From the NCBI GenBank assembly GCA_938028745.1, contig CALIZL010000021.1:1-64000 (forward strand): a DNA stretch of 64,000 bases. The letters are read 5' to 3'. The notes beneath the pieces are model-generated. The model had not been told where the DNA came from. It saw only the letters and a program-made list of their open reading frames with translations, and made no database searches. The first letter of the stretch is position 1. Every line of letters starts with the position of its first letter. Positions 53,444 to 62,059 of this stretch are shown here, piece by piece. Origin of the DNA: an uncultured Prevotella sp. (GTDB taxonomy: Bacteria; Bacteroidota; Bacteroidia; Bacteroidales; Bacteroidaceae). The translations under genes were made by a program, and so were the position numbers.

Positions 53444-54904
53444 TTACTTTATCACCTTAACCATGTTCAGTTCTGTAATCTTTCCATCGGGGTTCACTTT
53501 TGCCTTAATGCGATAGTTAGCCTCTGTTTCTTGACCCTCGTCTTCGCGTTCAATCTTTTGTTTTGCAGAGAAGTCAACGCTATATTCATATTCATCTATG
53601 CCAATCTCACGTTTTGTAATCTTCATGTCGTTGTTGGCGCGCCATTCCATAGCCGTGATGTCGTCTTTATAAATTTTGTTGAGGAAAGCAATGACATCGC
53701 TTTTCGAGGCGTTGCTCTTTCCAAGGAACGAACTTAGGAAATCGCTGAAGTTAGAAGTGAGCCCTTCGTCGTCGCGGTCGTTAATGCTACGGAACACACT
53801 ACGGAACACCAAAGCCAGCATTTCTTTTTCTTTCGGCGTAATGTTCTTGGTTTTGGCCACATTCAAGCTGTTGTTGGCCTCGTCTATGTACACGCCGTTG
53901 GGGTGTTCGGTAACATATAAGTTGTAGGCCTCTGCCGTATTGGTCTTTTTGGCCACCAACCAGTCAAGCGAATCTATCTTGCGTTCCGCCTCTGCCTTGT
54001 GTGTGCTGTTAGGGTATTTGCTTAGATAATCAGCCAAAGCCGTCTTCGACCCACTCACCATCGTGTTAGTCCAGTCTAGTTCGCTTTGTTTAAGTTGGGC
54101 TAGCTGTTGGCTAATCTTGTCGCGGTGCATTGGGTCTGCATCTCTATAATTGTTTAGATACGATTCAAGCACAGCAGGGTCGTTGCTGTTAAGGGCGTAT
54201 TCGTAGGCCTGTTGCTCCTTGTTACCAGATGAACCAAAGAAGAAGTATGCGCCAAGACCAATGAAGAGCAATGCGACAACCGAGATGAGAGCAATGGTTA
54301 AGATGTTCTTATTTTGCGGTTGCTGAGCACCAGGAGGGGGCGTTTGTGGTGGAACCTGTCCGTATTGAGGCTGTTGGGGGTTGCCAAACTGCGACTGAGG
54401 TCCATTAGTGGGTTGTGCCGGTTGAGCCTGATAACCGCCTTGTTGCTGTGTGGGTTGTGCCGGTTGAGCCTGATAACCGCCTTGTTGTTGCGTTGACTGT
54501 ACAGATTGACCTTGATAGGCGTTGTTTACAGGTTGGTTGGCTTGCGATTGCATGCCTTGGCCGTTGCCATACACGTTCTGTTGCTGTTGAGCAGCAACAG
54601 GGGTAACCGTTGGTTGTACATACGCATTGTTAGACGGCTGTTGCGGAACGTTGGTATCTGCTACGCCTGCCGAAGGAGACTGTGGCGCAGGGGGAACAAC
54701 GTTGTTGGGGTGTTCATTTTCCATGGTCGAAGCATTTGCCGTTCGGTGGTGGCAGTGGGGACATTCGGCTTGCTCCTTAAAGTAAGCCTCTCCGCAAACG
54801 GGGCATTTAACAACTTCGTTTTCGATTTTCGCGCCGCATGAAGGGCACGAGGGTGCTCTGTCGCTAATAACATGACCGCACTCCGGACATTTAATCATTG
54901 CCAT
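53444..54904 (-). CDS. Double zinc-ribbon, Gln-rich, single-pass membrane protein
   Basis: 486 aa. Two zinc ribbons at the N-terminus: C6, C9, C20, C23 and C34, C37, C48, C51. Next is a long Pro/Gln/Asn-rich linker with a near-perfect 14-residue tandem repeat (QQQGGYQAQPAQPT, twice). A transmembrane helix (TIALISVVALLFIGLGAYFFF) sits near 205-225. It is followed by a coiled, TPR-like domain (DPAVLESYLNNYRDAD, KTALADYLSKYPNS, WLVAKKTNTAEAYNLYV) and a beta domain ending ITELNMVKVIK. Function unknown; the layout suggests a cytoplasmic sensor tied to a periplasmic domain. Confidence 0.75.
   Translation of the reverse strand: MAMIKCPECGHVISDRAPSCPSCGAKIENEVVKCPVCGEAYFKEQAECPHCHHRTANASTMENEHPNNVVPPAPQSPSAGVADTNVPQQPSNNAYVQPTVTPVAAQQQQNVYGNGQGMQSQANQPVNNAYQGQSVQSTQQQGGYQAQPAQPTQQQGGYQAQPAQPTNGPQSQFGNPQQPQYGQVPPQTPPPGAQQPQNKNILTIALISVVALLFIGLGAYFFFGSSGNKEQQAYEYALNSNDPAVLESYLNNYRDADPMHRDKISQQLAQLKQSELDWTNTMVSGSKTALADYLSKYPNSTHKAEAERKIDSLDWLVAKKTNTAEAYNLYVTEHPNGVYIDEANNSLNVAKTKNITPKEKEMLALVFRSVFRSINDRDDEGLTSNFSDFLSSFLGKSNASKSDVIAFLNKIYKDDITAMEWRANNDMKITKREIGIDEYEYSVDFSAKQKIEREDEGQETEANYRIKAKVNPDGKITELNMVKVIK
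54411..54494 (-). repeat. 42-bp in-frame tandem duplication
   Basis: Two nearly identical 42-bp units encode the QQQGGYQAQPAQPT repeats of the zinc-ribbon protein; they differ at only one or two bases. Such an in-frame unit can expand or contract by slippage without breaking the gene. Confidence 0.75.
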
Positions 54905-54942
54905 ATTGTTTTCCTTTTATGTATTGTTTGATGATAATTGGG

Positions 54943-55638
54943 TTAGTGGTGGAAACGTATTTCGCGCAAGCCGTGGTTCTTAAGAAACCTGCTCTTGTCT
55001 ACAAATCCGTTGATACCGTTAATCCGTCCCTTGCCTGTATATTGCCACATGGTGATGTCGCGTCCGTCTTTAAGTTCGGGTTCGACGGCGTTGTATTGGG
55101 CAATCATCAGTGGATAGCCGTCTATCGCGCCTTGCATGTGGGCGTTGTAGAAGTTGGTGAAGGTGTAGATGAGCGGCTTTTGTTTATACGCCTCTTCCAC
55201 AAGCGTGATGAATTTGGTAAGCGAATCGCGGAATTCGGATGTTGGCAATCCGCTCTTTGTTTCTACGTCAATCATCGGTATAAGGTCTTGGTCGCCTGGC
55301 CTGCATTGTGTCATGAAGTTCTCCAACTGCTTGGTGAGGTTGGTTTTGGGCCTGAAAAAGTGGTACGAACCTACTTTCAGCCCATATTGATGAGCCAGTT
55401 GTATGTTGCGTTCGTACCTAGGGTCGATGCGGTCGCCACCTTCGGAGGCTTTGATGTATACGTATGCCATCTTCGAGTTTTCGCCGATGACTTCCCAAAA
55501 CACTTGCCCCTGATAATGGCTGATGTCTATGCCGTGTATGTGGTTGCAAGTGTCTTCGCATTGTATGTAGTATCCTTCTTGGGCATTAGCCCCAAACGGA
55601 CATAATGCGCATGCCAAAACGATAAGTAATTTCTTCAT
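54943..55638 (-). CDS. GH25 lysozyme-like muramidase, secreted
   Basis: 231 aa with a signal peptide (MKKLLIVLACALCPFGANA). The GH25 fold is recognised by D38 in HGIDISHYQG, the E66 of YIKASEGG, YHFFRP, and the PMIDVE pair D124/E126, the catalytic acidic residues of the family. It would cleave peptidoglycan between MurNAc and GlcNAc in the periplasm or outside. The gene ends 38 nt before the zinc-ribbon gene; a -7 box almost touches its start. Confidence 0.9.
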   Translation of the reverse strand: MKKLLIVLACALCPFGANAQEGYYIQCEDTCNHIHGIDISHYQGQVFWEVIGENSKMAYVYIKASEGGDRIDPRYERNIQLAHQYGLKVGSYHFFRPKTNLTKQLENFMTQCRPGDQDLIPMIDVETKSGLPTSEFRDSLTKFITLVEEAYKQKPLIYTFTNFYNAHMQGAIDGYPLMIAQYNAVEPELKDGRDITMWQYTGKGRINGINGFVDKSRFLKNHGLREIRFHH

Positions 55639-55643
55639 AGATG

Positions 55644-55651
55644 CAAAGTTA
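55644..55651 (-). promoter_or_regulatory. -7 box abutting the GH25 gene
   Basis: Minus-strand TAACTTTG ends 5 nt before the ATG at 55638, so the transcript would begin at or within about 1-2 nt of the start codon. No clear -33 element is present. Confidence 0.5.
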
Positions 55652-55686
55652 CAAAAAGTAGTTAGAGTGGCGGTATTATAAACGCA

Positions 55687-56493
55687 TTATTCTTCCAATT
55701 CCGAAAGATTTTTAGCAAATTTATAGGTAAGGTTGCTGATTGTCTCTATCGGTGCATACAAAAGGTAGTGAAAGCTGCGTCTCATGCTTTGTTTAATGGC
55801 TCCCGAATTGGCGTGCAGCCACAGCGATTTGTCTTGTTTAAAGTCCCACTTTTCGCTTGTGTCTTTTGCAGTACGTTCAACCGATTTGAGCGTGGCCTTC
55901 TCGGCATCGCCCATTATGCGCTTGGTGAATGGCACTTCGTCTTCCTCGAAACCTAAGAGCAGTATAAGTATGCTGCCTTGAAATTGTGCCAAGCTTTCGA
56001 TGTGCAACCTGTTGAGCCAACTCTCCAACTTGACGAAGTCTACCTTATGACCCATTGTCCGGAGATATATGCCCAAATCAACGATACCCCTTAGCACAAC
56101 ACCCTTGTTAAGCGTATCTTCCACATTATGTACGATGATATTGAGCACATGCAACGTTTCGATAGATGTGTCCATCGCATGTGGCTCGCCTTCTCTGATG
56201 GCTTTCAACCGATTGTTCAAGAACTTGTTCGACAGTCGGGAACTAGCGTAGGTCTCGTCCAAGGAGAGTTGCGGATGCGATTTCAAGTCGTGTAGGATGG
56301 GTTGGGGAATATGGCGCACGTTTTGGTATTGCTGCTTAGTGTAACCCGCCAAAGCAAACTGCAACACATCGTGAACACCCATCATGGCAAACAACTTGCG
56401 CCATTTGTAAGCCGACATGGGTTCAACATGTTGCATTTTGCCGAATGCCCCCGTTTGCAGCAAGGCGAAAAAGTTTCTCTTTATGACATCCAT
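55687..56493 (-). CDS. Unknown protein, distantly like the nucleotidyltransferase family NTP_transf_5
   Basis: 268 aa, no signal peptide. The opening FFALLQTGAFGKMQHVEPMSAYKWRKLFAMMGVHDVL recalls the N-terminus of Bacteroidetes NTP_transf_5 proteins (LLRxGAFG...MSxWKWRxL...HGV), and LRGIVDLGIYLRTMGHKVDF with the following helices recalls their C-terminal half. The R...DIDL catalytic block between them is missing, so an active transferase is unlikely. It starts 12 nt after the NhaC-type gene and is probably co-transcribed. Confidence 0.5.
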   Translation of the reverse strand: MDVIKRNFFALLQTGAFGKMQHVEPMSAYKWRKLFAMMGVHDVLQFALAGYTKQQYQNVRHIPQPILHDLKSHPQLSLDETYASSRLSNKFLNNRLKAIREGEPHAMDTSIETLHVLNIIVHNVEDTLNKGVVLRGIVDLGIYLRTMGHKVDFVKLESWLNRLHIESLAQFQGSILILLLGFEEDEVPFTKRIMGDAEKATLKSVERTAKDTSEKWDFKQDKSLWLHANSGAIKQSMRRSFHYLLYAPIETISNLTYKFAKNLSELEE

Positions 56494-56505
56494 CGCTAGT
56501 TGTTG

Positions 56506-57795
56506 TTAGCTATACTTTTTGGGGTATCTGAAAACAATGGCCAAGATGGTGGCTAGGCCAATGGCAAAGGGATAATAGAGATACGGCACGATGTGCGCAG
56601 GATTGATTTTAGCCAGACCTGCTGCCATAAGTAGCTGCGCGCCGTAAGGGATGATGCCCTGAATGCAGCACGACATGGTGTCGAGTATGCTGGCACTTTT
56701 GCGGCTGTCTACGCCATAACGCTGCGAAATATCTTTGGCTATGCCGCCCACAGTGAGGATAGACACGGTGTTGTTGGCCGTGCACACGTCTACCAATGCA
56801 ACGAGCAGGGCGATAGTTCCCTCCGCTCCGCGCTTGCCGTTGATGCGTGCCGTAAGCTTGTTGATGACATAATCTACACCGCCATTCATGCGGATAATCT
56901 CTAAAAGGCCACCTGCCAGCATGGTGATGATGATGAGTTCGCCCATGCTTACGATGCCTTTGCCCATCGAATGGAACCACCCGAAGAGGTCGTAGGCACC
57001 ATTCCAAATGCCGATGATGCCCGTCATGCCAATGCCAAGCGTAAGTACGGCCATCACGTTCATTCCAAAAATGGCCGTAACGATAACCAATACATAGGGC
57101 AAGATGTTGAGATACTGCATGCTTGAAGGGGCATGTGTGCTTGCAACGCCAAAGCCCAAGAACGTGTAAATGGCCACAATGGCAAGGGCAGCAGGCAAAA
57201 CGATGTAGATGTTCACAAGGAACTTGTCTTTCATCCGACAACCTTGCGTATTGGTAGCGGCCACGGTGGTGTCGGAAATAAACGATAGGTTGTCGCCGAA
57301 AAACGAACCGCCCACAACTATTCCTGCCATAAGTGGAAGACTAACGCCCGTGCTTTGGGCAATGCCCACGGCAATGGGGATGAGCGCCACAATGGTTCCG
57401 ACGCTTGTTCCGATAGAAAGCGAGATAAGGCAGGCCGCAAGGAAGATGCCAGGAAGCAACAAGTTGCTTGGGAGGGCGTTGAGCGTGAAGTTTACCATGG
57501 CATCAATGCTGCCCATCTCTTTGGCCGAATTGGCGAAGGCACCAGCCAAAACAAATATCCACAACATCAGCATCATGTTGTTGGTGCTGGCACCTTTGCT
57601 GAACACGTTTATCCGTTCGGCCAAAGGTTTGCCCCTCGAAGTGGCAATGGCATACATGCTCGAAATCATGAAAGCCACCGTAATGGGTATCTTATAAAAG
57701 TCGCCCGCTACGATAGACGTGACGAGGTACATCACGATAAACACGAATAGCGGACTTAAAGCCAATAATCCTTTCTTGTTTGAAATATGCTGCAT
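56506..57795 (-). CDS. NhaC-type Na+/H+ antiporter family protein
   Basis: 429 aa with about eleven membrane helices. Family marks are LAGAFANSAKEMGSIDAMVNF, the SIGTSVGTIVALIPIAVGIA pore stretch, GGSFFGDNLSFISDTTVAA (the NhaC signature with conserved Asp) and the second-half ALVDVCTANNTVSIL stretch. The closest characterised relatives are Na+/H+ or malate/Na+-lactate antiporters; substrate cannot be set from sequence alone. A LacI-type gene lies upstream after a 535-nt repeat-containing gap. Confidence 0.87.
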   Translation of the reverse strand: MQHISNKKGLLALSPLFVFIVMYLVTSIVAGDFYKIPITVAFMISSMYAIATSRGKPLAERINVFSKGASTNNMMLMLWIFVLAGAFANSAKEMGSIDAMVNFTLNALPSNLLLPGIFLAACLISLSIGTSVGTIVALIPIAVGIAQSTGVSLPLMAGIVVGGSFFGDNLSFISDTTVAATNTQGCRMKDKFLVNIYIVLPAALAIVAIYTFLGFGVASTHAPSSMQYLNILPYVLVIVTAIFGMNVMAVLTLGIGMTGIIGIWNGAYDLFGWFHSMGKGIVSMGELIIITMLAGGLLEIIRMNGGVDYVINKLTARINGKRGAEGTIALLVALVDVCTANNTVSILTVGGIAKDISQRYGVDSRKSASILDTMSCCIQGIIPYGAQLLMAAGLAKINPAHIVPYLYYPFAIGLATILAIVFRYPKKYS

Positions 57796-57892
57796 GTCTG
57801 TTGTTTGGTTTGATGTGGGTTAATGTAACCCTTTCTTTGCCGTTCTTGTTATCCTGCCGCTCGCTTATGGGCATTTAATTAAATGTTCTATT

Positions 57893-58066
57893 TCGTTCCT
57901 CTAAAAGTGCGTTTTCTCGCCATGACAATGTCCGAGCAAACTCGACATTGTCCATTAGGCTTAGCGAAAACGTTCTTTTCTCGTTCCTCTAAAAGTGCGT
58001 TTTCTCGCCATGACAATGTCCGAGCAAGCTCGACATTGTTCACTTGGCTTAACGAAAACGTTGGTT
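57893..58066. repeat. 88-bp tandem duplication with an internal stem-loop
   Basis: Copy 1 (57893-57980) and copy 2 (57981-58066) share TCGTTCCTCTAAAAGTGCG and the following bases at about 90 percent. Each contains ACAATGTCCGAG-loop-CTCGACATTGT (57925-57951 and 58013-58039), an 11-bp stem with one bulged C. The loop is CAAA in one copy and CAAG in the other. It lies between the LacI-type and NhaC-type genes; the remaining gap to 58330 shows nothing recognisable. Confidence 0.7.
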
Positions 58067-58330
58067 TGCAACGGCTTGGTGCATAGGGGGCGTTTCGCTG
58101 GGGTGGGGAAGAGCGGCTTTTCTAGTCCTCCACCTCTTTGTTTGCCCCGTGTTGTTATCAGTGTTGTGCTCGTTTGCAACGCCGTGTTGCTTGGGTTTGC
58201 AGGCAATGCCGTTGCTTGTTGCGCCTTTCTCTGTTTTGGCGCATCTTCCTTACGGTGTACTTTGGTGCTGTGGCACAGCCAAGCTTTTATGGTTGTGGCC
58301 TAATTCGAATGCGTTTGTCGGTCTACAGCT

Positions 58331-59395
58331 TTAGAGTTGCGTTCGGCGATAAAAGTCTACGTTCTCTTTTGTGAGCAGTTCAATGGGCATGTAGTTAATG
58401 GGGTCGACCTCCATTTTAAGTACGATGGCCTGGAACAGTGTTTCAACGCAGGCATAACCCTGCATGTAGGCGTGTTGGGCAATGAGAAAAGAGATGCTGC
58501 CTTGCCTAAGGCACTCTGCATTCTTGCCCACCATGTCGTAACCCATTATCTGCACGTTGCGCCTATTGGTTTGAAGTAGGAACTTGCCTACGATATGTGC
58601 CTTCGAATTGAAGGTGATGCAATGGTGCACTTGTGGGTTTTGGGTGAAGAAATCTTCCAATATGTCGGCGTATTCGTGCTTACCTGTTTCCAAAGGCAGG
58701 TTCACGTCGGTGATTTTTATTTGTGGAAAATGGTCGTTCATGTACGTTCTGAACCCAGTTTCGCGGTTTTCTTGCTGCTTACTTACCACTTTTCCGTCTT
58801 TGGTTTGTTTCACAATCGCTATTTCGCTTTCGTTGTAAGCAACCATCATGAGCATTTTTGCAGCGAAATACCCACTAGCCAGTGAGTCTTGGCCATAGAA
58901 GGAGAGCGGTTGAAGGTCGGGCATGTACGAGTCGAGCATCACAAATGGGATGTTGCGTTCGTGCAGTTTGTCTGTGAATGGGCGCGTAATTTCTAGTTGG
59001 GCAGGCACAACAATTACGCCGTCGGGATTGAGTGAGAGGCAATGGTTGACTTGGTTTACGAAGGTTTCGGCGTTGAAACGGTCGTAGTACATCACCTCAA
59101 CGTTGATGTGGAAGTCGCGCCTTACCTCGGCTGCCTTCATTGCTCCCTCTTCAATCTCTTCCCAATAGGCCTCCGATTCGTGCTGTGGAACGAGGAGATA
59201 AAACGTGTACGACTTGTTATAGGCTAAGGCACTGGCATACATGTTGGGTTGGTAGTTAATCTGGGCCAACACCTTCTCAACCTTTTCTCTTGCTATTTTC
59301 GAAATGTTTGGACGGCCATGAAGTACCCTGTCTACTGTTCCAACCGACACGCCGGCCATCTTTGCTATATCCTTAATCCTTATTTTGCTGCTCAT
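58331..59395 (-). CDS. LacI-family transcriptional regulator with sugar-binding domain
   Basis: 354 aa. HTH at about 5-26 (IRIKDIAKMAGVSVGTVDRVL, hinge to residue 60). The sensor is of the Bacteroidetes type that resembles ribose-binding proteins (FYLLVPQHESEAYWEEIEEG, DGVIVVPAQ, MLDSYMPDLQPLSFYGQDS). No polysaccharide locus is adjacent; the nearest downstream gene on the strand is the NhaC-type carrier, a possible target. A complete promoter lies upstream. Confidence 0.9.
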   Translation of the reverse strand: MSSKIRIKDIAKMAGVSVGTVDRVLHGRPNISKIAREKVEKVLAQINYQPNMYASALAYNKSYTFYLLVPQHESEAYWEEIEEGAMKAAEVRRDFHINVEVMYYDRFNAETFVNQVNHCLSLNPDGVIVVPAQLEITRPFTDKLHERNIPFVMLDSYMPDLQPLSFYGQDSLASGYFAAKMLMMVAYNESEIAIVKQTKDGKVVSKQQENRETGFRTYMNDHFPQIKITDVNLPLETGKHEYADILEDFFTQNPQVHHCITFNSKAHIVGKFLLQTNRRNVQIMGYDMVGKNAECLRQGSISFLIAQHAYMQGYACVETLFQAIVLKMEVDPINYMPIELLTKENVDFYRRTQL

Positions 59396-59416
59396 GTGTT
59401 ATGCTGTAATCCAAGG

Positions 59417-59447
59417 CAAAAATACAAAATATCCTGCTAATAGTCAA
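59417..59447 (-). promoter_or_regulatory. Promoter of the second LacI-type gene
   Basis: Minus-strand TTG (59445-59447), a 20-nt spacer and TATTTTTG (59417-59424): a full Bacteroides -33/-7 match about 21 nt before the start codon. Confidence 0.7.
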
Positions 59448-59587
59448 CTGCGTAAGCGATTTTTCGCTGTCAATGCCTAGAAGAGTGCGCGTAATGGATA
59501 ATTATTTGGAAAATATGAACTTTTTTTAAGCTTAATCGTGCATTAGCATCTTTCTCCTAATCTTCTTCTAGTGACATACATTAGTTA

Positions 59588-60269
59588 GTTAAATTCGGTG
59601 TTATTATTTTACAAAACACCACTGGGTGGGTATCCACTTCTAGCGAAATTTGAGGTGTAAAAGCAGGGTATTTGGTTCATTTATCAGGATAACCCACTTC
59701 ATCATTTGCCTATTTTTAAGTACAAAACTTACATTTAGCACCATTTTGCTTTTCTATTTAGCCGTCGGAACAAAGTTTTTCGATCCCAACTTACCAACAA
59801 TTAGGCTCTAAAATTGCAGTTTTTGTTGTGTGTTTTGCCCCTTTTGAGCCTCTTTTTAGCACATCGAGTAGCTTTTGTTTATCTCTAAGATGTGGATATT
59901 TATACATCTTGCCTCGCATTTTGCTGCATTTAGTCTTGCGTTTAGCACCATTTTACCCTGCATTTTGCACCATTTTGCCTTGCGTTTAGCACCAAAATGC
60001 CTTGCGTTTAGCACCAAAATGCCTTGCGTTTAGCGGCAAAACGCAGTGCATTTAGCAGCATATTGCACTTCATTTTGGTGCAAATAGCCCAAAATTAGGT
60101 GCAAATTACGGTTTTATACAATGGAAATCAATTTTTAACCATGCACATGCAACCTCCATTTCGCTTCACAAACAACCCTCGCGAGGATTGAAAATTTGAG
60201 GCTAGGTTGGCGAGTGATGGCAAAAAACGCACTCACAATGTTAAATTTTATGCTAAAAATATTACAACT
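59588..60269. repeat. Composite non-coding repeat element, copy C (core)
   Basis: Third copy, most diverged. It shares the GTTAAATTCGGTG and TATTATTTTACAAAACACC start with copy B, then TTTAGCACCATTTTGC, the 22-bp array, AATAGCCCAAAATTAGGTG, a decayed version of the conserved stretch (CTCGCGAGGATTGAAAA), and ACTCACAATGTTAAATTT. The 8-bp array and a TTCACC tail follow. It fills the gap between the lacI-type gene and the rplT terminator. Confidence 0.75.
59916..60089. repeat. 22-bp palindromic unit array in element C
   Basis: Eight units of 22 bp, among them two adjacent identical ones (GCGTTTAGCACCAAAATGC plus CTT). They are the same unit as in copies A and B, again in fixed register and again ending in a truncated unit before AAATAGCC. 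Confidence 0.8.
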
Positions 60270-60349
60270 ATTGATGAGGGTAGGATTTAATGAGTTGAGA
60301 AGTTGACGAATTGATAAGTTGAACAGTCAATCAGCTGACGAATTAAGAA
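60270..60349. repeat. 8-bp tandem array, 10 units (element C)
   Basis: Units attgatga, gggtagga, tttaatga, gttgagaa, gttgacga, attgataa, gttgaaca, gtcaatca, gctgacga, attaagaa in exact register. The first units align with the first units of the copy B array, so the arrays are homologous and differ in length (10 against 23). Confidence 0.75.
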
Positions 60350-60390
60350 ACGAGCAAGACGCAGCCATATCTTCACCTTTTCGCCTTTTC

Positions 60391-60584
60391 ACCCAAATCG
60401 GACATTAGACCGCTTATCAAATATTTGAGTTGTTCGCATTGCTTCCTGTCCATCTTTCGTTTGCTTGTCGGCATCTTGCCTGTCATACGCTCTTGACGTA
60501 GCCTGCTACGCCTACAAGTGTAAAACAGGCAAGATGTTCAACAATGAAACAAAATCTGAACAGGCTCTAATGCCCGATTTGGGT
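60391..60584. repeat. 194-bp foldback (MITE-like) element with ACCCAAATC ends
   Basis: The 19-nt ends (60391-60409 and 60566-60584) are inverted copies with one mismatch, beginning ACCCAAATCGG. Inside are a 12-bp perfect pair (CATCTTGCCTGT at 60472-60483, ACAGGCAAGATG at 60525-60536) and a central CGTAG-CCTG-CTACG hairpin. The whole block can fold into a long branched hairpin. No transposase is encoded and no target duplication is obvious. Confidence 0.65.
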
Positions 60585-60620
60585 TTAATCTTTTCACATT
60601 TAAAGCTTCCTTTTCTCCTT

Positions 60621-60661
60621 TGCAAACAAAAAAGAGGACACATATAAAATGCGTCCTCTTT
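60621..60661 (-). terminator. Terminator of the infC-rpmI-rplT unit
   Basis: A 9-bp stem AAAGAGGAC/GTCCTCTTT (60631-60639, 60653-60661) followed on the minus strand by TTTTTTGTTTG. It sits 20 nt after the rplT stop. Confidence 0.9.
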
Positions 60662-60681
60662 CTTTATGGATTGTGACTTGT

Positions 60682-61026
60682 TTATTTCACTTTGTCTACA
60701 ATAGCCTTGAAAGCTTGGGGATTGTTAACAGCGAGGTCGGCAAGCACCTTACGGTTGATTTCGATACCGGCCTTGTGCAATGCTCCCATGAGGGTAGAGT
60801 AGGTCATGTTCTCCAAGCGAGCGGCTGCGTTGATACGCTGAATCCACAATGCGCGGAACGTACGTTTTTTGTTGCGACGGTCGCGATAAGCGTAGGTAAG
60901 ACCCTTTTCCCAGGTGTTTTTGGCTACAGTCCAAACATTCTTTCTGGCACCATAGTAACCCTTTGTAAGCTTTAAAATTCTAGTTCTTCTTGCTTTAGAA
61001 GCAACATGATTGACTGATCTTGGCAT
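60682..61026 (-). CDS. rplT: Large ribosomal subunit protein bL20
   Basis: 114 aa, basic. MPRSVNHVASKARRTRILKLTKGYYGARKN is the classic L20 N-terminal tail that reaches into 23S rRNA. The rest (RDRRNKKRTFRALWIQRINAA, LMGALHKAGIEINRKVLADLA) is the globular domain. It binds early in 50S assembly. It is the last gene of infC-rpmI-rplT, 35 nt after rpmI. Confidence 0.98.
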   Translation of the reverse strand: MPRSVNHVASKARRTRILKLTKGYYGARKNVWTVAKNTWEKGLTYAYRDRRNKKRTFRALWIQRINAAARLENMTYSTLMGALHKAGIEINRKVLADLAVNNPQAFKAIVDKVK

Positions 61027-61061
61027 ACTTTCTTCTTAACTTAAAAATGTTTGACTAATGT

Positions 61062-61259
61062 TTAACGCAAGCAAAGCAAGTCGCGAACCTGCTTCATGTC
61101 TGCACGATCAACGAGAGTTGAGTGAACCAAGTTTCTCTTTTGCTTCTTTGTCTTCTTAGTCAAGATGTGACTGTGGTAAGCATGTTTCCTTTTTACCTTA
61201 CCCGTACCGGTGAAACGAAATCTCTTCTTTGCGCCGGAATTTGTCTTTACTTTTGGCAT
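61062..61259 (-). CDS. rpmI: Large ribosomal subunit protein bL35
   Basis: 65 aa, highly basic, starting MPKVKTNSGAKKRFRFTGTG and containing KRKHAYHSHILTKKTKKQ, the usual L35 pattern, slightly extended at the C-terminus (MKQVRDLLCLR). It lies between infC (103 nt) and rplT. Confidence 0.97.
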   Translation of the reverse strand: MPKVKTNSGAKKRFRFTGTGKVKRKHAYHSHILTKKTKKQKRNLVHSTLVDRADMKQVRDLLCLR

Positions 61260-61362
61260 TTTTTTGTTGTTTATTTGTTATTTATATATGGTGGCAACGC
61301 ATATACCCGGCGTTACGCACCTCTTCTTTTTGTCTTTTGTGTGGGCTTTGTTTTGCGCTTGT

Positions 61363-62034
61363 TTATTCTGCTTGTAGCTTTTTAAGCACGTCTTCGCCGT
61401 TCTTGGCGTTAGCAAACAGTCCGTTGTCAGTGCTGTTGGTTTCTGTTTCAGCGTTTTTGTTTTCGTTCTCACGCTTTTCTCTATCCATCTTTTGCTGACT
61501 TTTCTTCACTACGCCTGTTTTCTTAGGAGCGATGTAAAGGAACATCTTCTTACCTTCGAGTGCGGGCATCTGCTCTACTTTGCCGTATTCTTCCAAGTCG
61601 TTGGCAAAGCGTAGGAGCAAAACTTCGCCTTGCTCTTTGAAGAGAATGGAGCGTCCACGGAAGAAAACGTAAGCTCTAACCTTGTTGCCGGCATCCAAGA
61701 ACTCCTTGGCATGTTTCAGCTTGAAGTTGTAATCGTGCTCATCGGTTTGCGGTCCAAACCTGATTTCTTTCACTTCCACCTTCACTTGCTTGGCTTTCAT
61801 TTCCTTTGCGTGCTTCTTTTGCTGATAAAGGAATTTGGAATAATCGATGATGCGACAAACGGGAGGTTGTGCGTTGGGTGATATTTCCACCAAGTCCACT
61901 CCTTGGCTGCGTGCCATATCGAGTGCTTGACGTGTGGGCATAACAGTGGAACCGCCTTCGTTTACGATGCGTACTTCCTTCGCGCGTATCTGCTCGTTTA
62001 CGCGATACTGGTTCTTTATTCTTTCATTCTTCAT
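61363..62034 (-). CDS. infC: Translation initiation factor IF-3
   Basis: Keeps the 30S subunit free and checks the initiator tRNA-start codon pair. 223 aa: N-domain (QYRVNEQIRAKEVRIVNEGG), the linker with YSKFLYQQKK, and the C-domain with KEIRFGPQTDEHDYNFKLKH. A charged C-terminal tail of about 45 residues exceeds the usual ~180-aa length and is common in Bacteroidetes. The start is an ordinary ATG rather than the AUU used for autoregulation in enterobacteria. It has its own promoter. Confidence 0.96.
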   Translation of the reverse strand: MKNERIKNQYRVNEQIRAKEVRIVNEGGSTVMPTRQALDMARSQGVDLVEISPNAQPPVCRIIDYSKFLYQQKKHAKEMKAKQVKVEVKEIRFGPQTDEHDYNFKLKHAKEFLDAGNKVRAYVFFRGRSILFKEQGEVLLLRFANDLEEYGKVEQMPALEGKKMFLYIAPKKTGVVKKSQQKMDREKRENENKNAETETNSTDNGLFANAKNGEDVLKKLQAE

Positions 62035-62059
62035 TCAACAATATTATGATAAGCGGCTG

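Noticed and set aside
57883..58303. Open plus-strand frames (57883-58086, 57995-58303) as genes
   Set aside because: They are read through the 88-bp duplication with repeated text, lack start context, and show no family resemblance.
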